A DNA stretch of 8,899 nt. It comes from Lentzea sp. GTDB taxonomy: Bacteria > Actinomycetota > Actinomycetes > Mycobacteriales > Pseudonocardiaceae. The translations under genes and the position numbers were made by a program. Below are positions 1 to 5,482 of the stretch, one piece after another. The first letter of the stretch is position 1. Each line of letters starts with the position of its first letter. Below the pieces are notes generated by a model. The model saw only the letters and a list, made by a program, of their open reading frames with translations. It was not told where the DNA came from and made no database searches. The DNA is taken from the NCBI GenBank assembly GCA_030146905.1, contig JASLAV010000697.1, positions 1-8,899 of the forward strand. The letters run 5' to 3'.

Positions 1-307
1 TCGCGGCGAGGAACTCGGCCGCCTCGGCCGGGACGGACCAGGCGCCGCCCGCGCGGTCGGCGCTGTCGCGGAAGTAGCGCACGACGACCAGCCGCGCGGT
101 GACGTCGGGGGCCAGCGCGGCGAGCTCGTCGCGGATCGGCTGCAGCCGGGCGACGACGTGCCGGATCTGCTCGTCGACGCCCTCGGAACCCCGCCGGACG
201 ATCTTCCAGGGCCTCTCGTCCGGCTCGACGCCGAGGCGGGCCGAGATCTCGCCCGCCGGCACGGTCTCGCTCGACAGCTCGAAACAGGTGAACTGCTCGA
301 CCCTCAT
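1..307 (-). CDS. DUF4279-like protein, partial (C-terminus beyond window)
   Basis: The first 102 residues are visible, starting MRVEQFTCFELSS; the gene runs off the left edge. The pattern F-x-L-S-S followed by a stretch like E-I-S-A-R-L-G-V-E-P-D (about residues 21-31), a following W-K-I strand and a helix ending in R-L-Q-P resembles the DUF4279 family of small alpha/beta proteins, whose function is not known. This assignment rests on remembered family features, not a search. The ATG shares its A with the TGA stop of the M14 peptidase gene (TGATG), so the start is set by translational coupling and needs no Shine-Dalgarno sequence of its own. It is the third gene of the pnuC-peptidase run. No signal peptide or membrane segment is visible, so it is probably cytoplasmic. 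The coding assignment is firm; the family name is less certain. Confidence 0.65.
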   Translation of the reverse strand, partial: MRVEQFTCFELSSETVPAGEISARLGVEPDERPWKIVRRGSEGVDEQIRHVVARLQPIRDELAALAPDVTARLVVVRYFRDSADRAGGAWSVPAEAAEFLAA

Positions 308-1473
308 CAGCACCGCGCCACGGGCTGGGCCTCCAGCAGCGGCTCGTCGGCGCGGGCGTCCAGCACCAGCGGCACCAGCGCACGGGCCTCCTGCTTCAAC
401 GGCACGATCCGGTCACCGCCGCGCAGGTACTGGGACTTGATGCCGTGCAGAGCCAGTTCGTCCCGCACGTCGACGTACTGCGCACTGGTCAGCACGTACC
501 CGCAGGGAGCCTCGACCACGTCCGACGGGTCCGGGGCCTGGTTGTCCGCTCCGCCGAAGTAGATCGGGCCGGACCGCACGGCACGCGACGCGGCGTTGGC
601 GGCCTCGATGGCCGAGCGCTCGGACCGGACGAACGACTGCGTGCCGTCCAGGGCCTTCAGGTGCGACTCGACGCGGAACCGGGGCGTGTTGTCGACGTTG
701 GTCTCGACCAGCAGGCCCATGCCGTGCTTCAGCCCGCCGGTGTTGCGCAGGATGCGTTCCTGGCCGTCACCGGCGACTTGGCGGATCGGCTCACCGGTCA
801 CCGGGTCGACGTAGATGCCGTAGACGCCGGAGGTGCGGCCGGCGGCCTCCACCGACGGGCGGACGTAGGACCGCGACAACGTCTCGGACAGGTCGTGCAC
901 CCCGTCGGCGACGTTGAGGTTGCGCGGCCACAGCCAGAGGACGTCCTTCACGTAGTACGGCGCGGTCGGGCCGAACTCGTGGAGGTCGTGGATCACGTCG
1001 GGCTGCCAGTCGCGGATCACCGCGGCCATCGCGCGGGCTTCCGCGGTGCGCAGCAGCAGGTGGTCGCGGTTGATGTCGATGCCGTCGGAGTTGCCACGGG
1101 TGCCGGCCACGCGGCCGTCCGGGTTGGCGTTGGGCACGAACAGGTACGCCACGGACGAGGTTCGGGGCAGCGAACGCATGCGGATCAGGCACGCCTCGCG
1201 GCCGGCGGGTTCGTCGCCGTGCTGGGAGCAGATGAAGAGCACCACCGTGCGCGCCGAACGGGAGCCGGCGCGCACGAGCTGGATCGGACGGCCCTGGGCG
1301 GTCCTGCCGATCTCGGACACGGGCAGGCCCGTGGCGCGCAGGTAGTCCTGTTCCTCGGCCTCGGTGGTCCACTCGCCGGTGAGCTCGAAACCCGTGCGCG
1401 GCTCGGGAGCGGCCGTGGCCGGAACGGGAACCAGCAACGAAGCAGCGGCCAGTAATGCGATCAGTCCCCTCAT
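307..1473 (-). CDS. Secreted M14-family zinc carboxypeptidase
   Basis: This is a 388-residue predicted exported metallo-carboxypeptidase that would trim C-terminal residues from peptides, or hydrolyse a cell-wall peptide, outside the membrane. Residues 1-22 form a Sec-type signal (R2, hydrophobic core 4-16, cleavage near A-T-A-A/P). The M14 zinc ligands are visible: H85-G-D-E88 (HxxE) and H165 in D-L-H-E. N135-R136 in I-N-R-D matches the substrate carboxylate-binding pair, and E257 in L-V-E-T-N fits the catalytic glutamate. N-P-D-G (117-120) is also typical. After the catalytic domain there is a tail of about 90 residues with C324 and C388. An upstream start would give 471 residues, but I chose ATG 1473 because it opens directly onto the signal peptide and overlaps the pnuC stop as ATGA. 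No good Shine-Dalgarno precedes it, as expected for coupled translation. The peptide substrate cannot be told from the sequence. Confidence 0.88.
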   Translation of the reverse strand: MRGLIALLAAASLLVPVPATAAPEPRTGFELTGEWTTEAEEQDYLRATGLPVSEIGRTAQGRPIQLVRAGSRSARTVVLFICSQHGDEPAGREACLIRMRSLPRTSSVAYLFVPNANPDGRVAGTRGNSDGIDINRDHLLLRTAEARAMAAVIRDWQPDVIHDLHEFGPTAPYYVKDVLWLWPRNLNVADGVHDLSETLSRSYVRPSVEAAGRTSGVYGIYVDPVTGEPIRQVAGDGQERILRNTGGLKHGMGLLVETNVDNTPRFRVESHLKALDGTQSFVRSERSAIEAANAASRAVRSGPIYFGGADNQAPDPSDVVEAPCGYVLTSAQYVDVRDELALHGIKSQYLRGGDRIVPLKQEARALVPLVLDARADEPLLEAQPVARC

Positions 1474-2093
1474 AGAGGAGACTTTGCCGCCTGTGTCAAC
1501 CGCCGTGCCGTGCGGTTCCAGTCGACGAAACCGTGGATCACCAGGCCCGCGAAGATCACGTAGACGAACGCGCTGAAGTACAGGCCCGACTGGATCTGCA
1601 ACGGCACGCCGATGGCGTCGACCACCAGCCAGACCAGCCAGAACTCCACGAGGCCCAGTCCCTGCAGGGCGAACGCCAGCACCGTTCCGACGAAGATCGC
1701 GGCGTCCGGCCACGGATTCCACGAGGCGTCCAGCGCGTCCAGCACCAGCGCGAACGCCACCGTGCCTGCGACGAAGACGCCCGCCACTGCGGCACGCTCT
1801 CGCCAGGAGCCCTTGCGCACCACCACGCCGAAGATCGGGTCACGGCGGCGCACCCACGCGTACCAGCCGTAGACGGCGATCAGCCCCACGACGACCTGCC
1901 GGGTGGCGAGACCGCCGAGGTGCGACGACAGGTAGACGGTGAACAGCAGTGCGACGGAGACCAGCTGAACGGGCCAGGTGAGCAGTGATCTGCGCTGCGC
2001 GAGGAACACCACCGCGAGCGCCAGCACCTGCCCGACCAGCTCCGTGTACGCGATCTTCTGGCCGAAGATCGTCAATCCCAGCTCGTACCACAC
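1470..2093 (-). CDS. pnuC: PnuC-type nicotinamide riboside transporter
   Basis: This 207-residue polytopic membrane protein matches the PnuC family, which moves nicotinamide riboside across the inner membrane by facilitated diffusion for NAD salvage; uptake is driven by cytoplasmic phosphorylation. Visible family marks are W40-P41 after a first hydrophobic segment, Y75-G-W-Y-A-W80, and a C-terminal half with E150-F-W...W155...D159 followed by G170-L-Y and a last membrane helix ending in D-W near 191-192. About seven membrane segments can be drawn. D159 sits where many PnuC proteins have Asn, so substrate preference is not certain. The start is GTG 2093, preceded by GGGGGA at 2101-2106. It heads the run with the M14 peptidase (4-base overlap) and diverges from the phytase gene. 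I see no NAD-related riboswitch in the short leader. Confidence 0.9.
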   Translation of the reverse strand: MWYELGLTIFGQKIAYTELVGQVLALAVVFLAQRRSLLTWPVQLVSVALLFTVYLSSHLGGLATRQVVVGLIAVYGWYAWVRRRDPIFGVVVRKGSWRERAAVAGVFVAGTVAFALVLDALDASWNPWPDAAIFVGTVLAFALQGLGLVEFWLVWLVVDAIGVPLQIQSGLYFSAFVYVIFAGLVIHGFVDWNRTARRLTQAAKSPL

Positions 2094-2100
2094 GGCTTGT

Positions 2101-2106
2101 TCCCCC
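2101..2106 (-). promoter_or_regulatory. Shine-Dalgarno of pnuC
   Basis: GGGGGA lies 7 bases before the GTG at 2093 on the minus strand and decides this start. No ATG in frame lies close by. Confidence 0.6.
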
Positions 2107-2122
2107 GCGGTTCAGTCGCAGT

Positions 2123-2132
2123 ACACCGGTGT
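2123..2132. promoter_or_regulatory. Palindrome ACACCGGTGT in the pnuC/phytase divergent region
   Basis: A perfect 10-bp palindrome sits in the 55-bp divergent region, 4 bases upstream of the putative -10 hexamer of the phytase gene and 30 bases upstream of the pnuC start. It is placed where a shared repressor could bind. A 10-bp palindrome can arise by chance in GC-rich DNA, and no regulator is known for it. Confidence 0.25.
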
Positions 2133-2136
2133 TTCC

Positions 2137-2142
2137 TACGGT
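2137..2142 (+). promoter_or_regulatory. Putative -10 element (TACGGT) of a leaderless phytase mRNA
   Basis: TACGGT fits TANNNT and ends 6 bases before the ATG at 2149, so transcription would begin at or next to the start codon. No Shine-Dalgarno is present. No convincing -35 hexamer is visible at 16-19 bp spacing. Confidence 0.45.
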
Positions 2143-2148
2143 CCCACC

Positions 2149-3237
2149 ATGTCATCTTCCCTAGCACTCGCGCTCGTCCCTTTGTTCCTGACTTCGCCGG
2201 CGGCGCCCGTCATCACACCGACGGTGATCACGCAGACGTTCGAGGAGCCAGCGGACGCCGACGACCCGGCCATCTGGGTGAACCCGCGCGACACCGAGCG
2301 CAGTGTGGTCCTGGGCACGCTCAAGGAAGGCGGCCTCGCGTCGTTCGACCTGAACGGCCGCACCATCGGCGTCCTCCCCGCCCCGCAGCCGCCCACGCCG
2401 GACGCGAAGCCGGGCCGCTACAACAACGTCGACGTGCTCGGCGACCTGGCGTTCGTCAGCGACCGCGGGCGTGACCGCGTCCGGGTGTTCCAAGTGGACG
2501 AACGCGGCGCGAGGGACGTCACGAACCCCGCGACCAGGCCGGTGTTCTCGAAGACCGAGGCCGAGGTCGACGACCAGCACACCGTCTACGGCCTGGCCGC
2601 CGGTCGCGTCGGCGGCAGGGACGTCGTCGTCACCAGCCGCCGCAGCGAGACGAGCATCGCGCTCCTGCACGTGGTGAAGGGCGGCACCTACGACACCCGG
2701 AAGGTGTCCACTCTGGACCTCCCGAGCACCTTCACACTGCCGGACGGCCGGAGCTGGACGGTGTGCGGCGAGCCTGGCGAGGGCCCGCAGGTCGAGGGCA
2801 TGGTGATCGACGAGAGGACGAACACCCTCTACGCGGCGCAGGAGGACGTCGGCATCTGGCGCATCCCGTTGCACGCAAACGGTTTCGGCAGGCCGCAGCT
2901 CGTCGACAAGGTCCGCACGTGGGGCGCGCCGCAGAAGTACGACCCCGTGACCGAGGAGTGCGTGCCGGACGGCCCGAACCCCGGCTTCGGCGGCCGGTGG
3001 CTCGAAGCCGACGCCGAGGGCCTCACGATCGCGGGTGACGTGCTGCTGGCGTCCAGCCAGGGCGACTCGCGGTTCGTCGCCTACCGCAAGGCCGACATGA
3101 AGCCGCTCAAGGACTTCCGGATCGCCGGCGTCGAGCACTCCGACGGCGCCGACGTCGTGCTGGGCGAGCTCAACCTGCTCGTCGTCCACGACGGCGAGCG
3201 TCCGGACGGCACCGGGTTCGCGTTCATCAGGTTCTAA
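2149..3237 (+). CDS. Secreted beta-propeller phytase (3-phytase)
   Basis: This 362-residue protein matches the beta-propeller phytase family: calcium-dependent enzymes that release phosphate from phytate outside the cell. Family marks in order are D-D-P-A-I-W-V (38-44), Y-N-N-V-D-V (91-96), H-T-V-Y-G-L (144-149), E217-G-M-V-I-D-E...T-L-Y followed by Q-E-D-V-G-I-W (231-237), D-A-E-G-L-T-I (288-294) and D-S-R-F-V-A-Y-R (306-313). The length suits a single propeller domain plus a signal peptide. Residues 1-19 look like an export signal (hydrophobic 5-14, then T-S-P-A-A), but its N-region has no Lys or Arg. An upstream extension in the same frame is open, but it overlaps the pnuC start region and has no family similarity. 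ATG 2149 was chosen for its signal-like start and the TANNNT hexamer just upstream. The likely role is phosphate scavenging; the true substrate could be another organic phosphate. Confidence 0.88.
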   Translation: MSSSLALALVPLFLTSPAAPVITPTVITQTFEEPADADDPAIWVNPRDTERSVVLGTLKEGGLASFDLNGRTIGVLPAPQPPTPDAKPGRYNNVDVLGDLAFVSDRGRDRVRVFQVDERGARDVTNPATRPVFSKTEAEVDDQHTVYGLAAGRVGGRDVVVTSRRSETSIALLHVVKGGTYDTRKVSTLDLPSTFTLPDGRSWTVCGEPGEGPQVEGMVIDERTNTLYAAQEDVGIWRIPLHANGFGRPQLVDKVRTWGAPQKYDPVTEECVPDGPNPGFGGRWLEADAEGLTIAGDVLLASSQGDSRFVAYRKADMKPLKDFRIAGVEHSDGADVVLGELNLLVVHDGERPDGTGFAFIRF

Positions 3238-3240
3238 CCT
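3235..3240 (+). promoter_or_regulatory. Putative -10 element (TAACCT) built on the phytase stop codon
   Basis: TAACCT fits TANNNT and begins with the phytase stop codon TAA. Seven bases separate it from ATG 3248, which lacks a Shine-Dalgarno. This would let the winged-helix gene be made from its own leaderless mRNA in addition to phytase read-through. No clear -35 is visible. Confidence 0.4.
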
Positions 3241-3247
3241 GTCCCCC

Positions 3248-4288
3248 ATGGGGACGCTCAGCCAGGACCGGCTCAACAGAGCGCTGGTCGAACGCCAGAT
3301 GCTGCGCGAGCGCGCCCGCACGAGCGCGCTCGCCGCCATCGAGCACCTCGTCGGCATGCAGGCACAGGAGCCGAAGTCGCCCTACGTCGGCCTCTTCTCC
3401 CGCGTGCACGACTTCCGCCCTCAGGAGCTCGAAGACCTGCTGACCGGCAGGCAAGCCGTCCGCATGCTCCTGATGCGCGGCACGATCCACCTGGTCAGCG
3501 CACGGGACGCGCTCGGGCTTCGCCCCCACACCCAGCTCAAGCTCGACCGCGAACTGCGCAGCGGCCCGTTCGCGAGCAGGCTGCGCGACCTCGACCTCGA
3601 CGAGGTGGCGGAAGCGGGCCGTGAGATCCTCGACGACACCCCGCAGGGCACCGCGGACGCCGGCAGGCAGCTCCAGCGGCGCTGGCCGGACCGCGAGCAC
3701 ACCGTCCTCGGCAACGCCCTGCGCAACAAGCTCGCCCTCGTCCAGCTGCCGCCGCGCGGCCTGTGGCACCGCAGCGGCCGGGCCGTCTGCACCACGATCG
3801 AGAACTGGTCGGGTCAGCCGCAGCAGGCCATGGCCAGAACCGAGCTCGTCCTGCGCTACCTCAACGCCTTCGGCCCGGCGACCGTGATGGACGCCCGGCA
3901 GTGGTCGGGTCTCACCCGGCTCGGCGAGGTCTTCGAGCAGCTCAGGCCCGAGCTCGTGACGTTCAGGAACGAGGCCGGCAAGGAGCTGTTCGACCTGCCG
4001 GACGCCCCACGTCCCGACGCGGGAACCCCTGTCCCGGTGCGGCTCCTGCCCGAGTTCGACAACATCCTGCTGGCGCACGCCGACCGCCGCAGGGTCATCG
4101 CCGACGACCGGCTCGGTGTCGTCATCGGTGGCAAGCCCACGGTCCTCGTCGACGGCTACGTCGTCGCCACCTGGGCGATCACCGAGGACAGGACCGTCAC
4201 CGTCGACTACATCGACACCCTGCCCGTGAGCAGGCAGAAGGCGGTCGCCGAGGAGTGCGACCGCCTTCAGGACTGGATTCGGGCCTGA
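3248..4288 (+). CDS. HTH_42 winged-helix protein, AlkZ-like DNA glycosylase candidate
   Basis: This 346-residue protein belongs to the HTH_42 winged-helix family, common in actinobacteria and usually annotated only as DNA-binding. The family includes AlkZ and E. coli YcaQ, glycosylases that excise bulky alkylated bases and unhook interstrand crosslinks using a Q-x-Q motif. Q38-A-Q40 is present here in a G-M-Q-A-Q-E-P context, at the usual distance from the N-terminus. Other family marks are L-M-R-G-T-I-H-L-V-S (74-83), an N-terminal L-S-Q-D-R-L-N-R segment, and L-L-P-E-F-D-N-I-L-L-A-H near the C-terminus. Length is close to AlkZ-like proteins and no signal peptide is seen, so it is cytoplasmic. 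It starts 10 bases after the phytase stop without a Shine-Dalgarno. It is not beside a genotoxin biosynthetic cluster in this window, so self-resistance is not implied; housekeeping repair is the simpler reading. Glycosylase activity is inferred from family and motif only. Confidence 0.82.
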   Translation: MGTLSQDRLNRALVERQMLRERARTSALAAIEHLVGMQAQEPKSPYVGLFSRVHDFRPQELEDLLTGRQAVRMLLMRGTIHLVSARDALGLRPHTQLKLDRELRSGPFASRLRDLDLDEVAEAGREILDDTPQGTADAGRQLQRRWPDREHTVLGNALRNKLALVQLPPRGLWHRSGRAVCTTIENWSGQPQQAMARTELVLRYLNAFGPATVMDARQWSGLTRLGEVFEQLRPELVTFRNEAGKELFDLPDAPRPDAGTPVPVRLLPEFDNILLAHADRRRVIADDRLGVVIGGKPTVLVDGYVVATWAITEDRTVTVDYIDTLPVSRQKAVAEECDRLQDWIRA

Positions 4289-4304
4289 AGCGCGAGATCA
4301 GGCC
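4282..4304. terminator. Compact bidirectional hairpin holding both convergent stop codons
   Basis: GGCCTGA (4282-4288), a 9-base loop, then TCAGGCC (4298-4304) form a perfect 7-bp inverted repeat. The TGA of the plus-strand winged-helix gene is in one arm and the TGA of the minus-strand nucleotidyltransferase is in the other. It has no U-tract. It may end transcripts in both directions, or may simply follow from both genes ending in GCC-TGA. Confidence 0.4.
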
Positions 4305-5341
4305 GCGACGTCGACGTGCGCGCCGTCGCCGACCACCAGCCGGTGCCGGCTCGCCGACCCGACCCTGGCCCTGCGGCCGATCAGCGACGTCTCGATCCCG
4401 GACACCTTGTGCACGGACGCCTCGTTCAGCACGATCGAGTCGGCCACCCCCGACTCGGTGATCCGGCAGTCCGCGCCGATCGACGTGTACGGCCCGATGA
4501 TCGACTCCTCGACCAGCGTCCCGGCACCGATGATCGCGGGCCCGACGATGCACGACCGCACCACGCGCGCGCCCTCCTCGACCACGACGTCACCGATCAG
4601 CCGCGACTCGTCGTCGACGATGCCCTGGATGTCGGTCCGCAGCCCCATCAGCAGCTCGCGGTTGCACTCCAGCACGTCCTCGACCCTGCCGGTGTCCTTC
4701 CAGAACCCCGAGTACATCCGCGCCCGCACATCGCGTTCGTGGGTCACGAGCCACTGCAGCGCGTCGGTGATCTCGAACTCGCCGCGCCACGACGGCTCGA
4801 TCGCGTCGACGGCGGCGTGGATCGCGGGCGTGAAGAAGTAGACGCCGATCATCGCGAGGTCGCTGCGCGGTTCCTGCGGGTGCTCGATCAGGCGCGTCAC
4901 GCGCGAGTTCTCGTCCACCTCCGCGACGCCGTAGAGCCGCGGGTCCTCCACCTTGTCCACGAGCACCTGCGCGGACGGCCGCAGCCGCGCGAACTCGTCC
5001 GCGATCTGCCCGATCCCCTCGACGAGCACGTTGCCGCCCAGGTACATCACGAAGTCGTCGTCACCGAGGAACGGCCGGGCGATCCGCACGCAGTGCGCGA
5101 GGCCCAGCGGCACGTCCTGCTGGATGTAGGTGATCGACACGCCCAGGTAGGACCCGTCGCCGAACAGCTCGGAGATCTCCCGGCCGCCCTCGCCGACGAC
5201 GATGCCGATCTCGGTGATCCCGACGTCCCGCAGGTTCTCCACCACGTACTCGAGCACCGGCTTGTTGGCGATGGGGACGATCTGCCTGGGCAGCGGGTAT
5301 CCGGCCGGGCGCACGCCCGTGGACAGCACAAGGGCTTTCAT
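4298..5341 (-). CDS. RmlA-like sugar-phosphate nucleotidyltransferase with beta-helix tail, probable pseudoenzyme
   Basis: This 347-residue protein has the architecture of long-form glucose-1-phosphate thymidylyltransferases: a nucleotidyltransferase domain (about 1-235) and a hexapeptide-like left-handed beta-helix (about 245-340). Retained marks are N26-K-P, Q75-D-V-P-L-G-L-A-H, Y137-G-V-A, F189-E-I-T-D and W214-K-D-T-G. The catalytic signature is damaged. The usual G-G-x-G-T-R-L-R-P loop is reduced to T8-G-V-R-P12, about four residues short. The conserved Lys before Q-x-x-P is R19. The metal-binding Asp of L-G-D-N is G103 (L-G-G-N). The E-K-P Lys is H154. The family reaction joins a sugar-1-phosphate to a nucleotide, but this copy probably cannot do so by the usual mechanism. 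A regulatory or sugar-nucleotide-sensing role is possible. Start ATG 5341 follows GGAGGA, and the protein opens with the family's M-K-A-L-V-L-S. The reading frame is intact, so it is not a decaying pseudogene. Confidence 0.85.
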   Translation of the reverse strand: MKALVLSTGVRPAGYPLPRQIVPIANKPVLEYVVENLRDVGITEIGIVVGEGGREISELFGDGSYLGVSITYIQQDVPLGLAHCVRIARPFLGDDDFVMYLGGNVLVEGIGQIADEFARLRPSAQVLVDKVEDPRLYGVAEVDENSRVTRLIEHPQEPRSDLAMIGVYFFTPAIHAAVDAIEPSWRGEFEITDALQWLVTHERDVRARMYSGFWKDTGRVEDVLECNRELLMGLRTDIQGIVDDESRLIGDVVVEEGARVVRSCIVGPAIIGAGTLVEESIIGPYTSIGADCRITESGVADSIVLNEASVHKVSGIETSLIGRRARVGSASRHRLVVGDGAHVDVAA

Positions 5342-5344
5342 AGT

Positions 5345-5350
5345 TCCTCC
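5345..5350 (-). promoter_or_regulatory. Shine-Dalgarno of the RmlA-like gene
   Basis: GGAGGA lies just before ATG 5341 on the minus strand (GGAGG with a 4-base spacer). It fixes this start against the longer in-frame extension to 5446, which has no family similarity. Confidence 0.75.
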
Positions 5351-5428
5351 ACCGCGACGGAACAGTTCGGGTGGAGACGAGACTCCGTCCGCGCGCTGGA
5401 CCGGAGCTGGAGAACTGTCAGAACACGA

Positions 5429-5470
5429 GGAAGGGGCCCCGCGCACGATGTTTTGCGCGGGGCCCCTTCC
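5429..5470 (-). terminator. 16-bp perfect hairpin terminator after the TM-helix channel gene
   Basis: GGAAGGGGCCCCGCGC (5429-5444) and its exact complement (5455-5470) flank a 10-base loop. It begins 12 bases after the TAG stop of the channel gene. There is no downstream U-tract on the minus strand; the two A-T pairs at the stem base are the only weak part. It separates the channel gene from the RmlA-like gene downstream. Confidence 0.85.
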
Positions 5471-5482
5471 AGGTGGTGGGAG

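Noticed and set aside
1474..1722. N-terminal extension of the M14 peptidase to 471 residues
   Set aside because: The extension lies inside pnuC in another frame, is Arg/Gly-rich, and would bury the signal peptide. The ATGA overlap start fits better.
2161..3357. A 398-codon open frame on the minus strand opposite the phytase
   Set aside because: The composition is low-complexity Arg/Val/Asp/His-rich and shows no domain; the plus-strand phytase motifs explain the region.
3248..5341. AlkZ-like gene plus sugar nucleotidyltransferase as part of a glycosylated-genotoxin gene cluster
   Set aside because: The two genes are convergent, the nucleotidyltransferase looks inactive, and no biosynthetic or glycosyltransferase gene is present in the window.
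5360..5368. GAAC-A-GTTC as a LexA (SOS) box before the RmlA-like gene
   Set aside because: Actinobacterial SOS boxes are GAAC-N4-GTTC; the spacer here is a single base.
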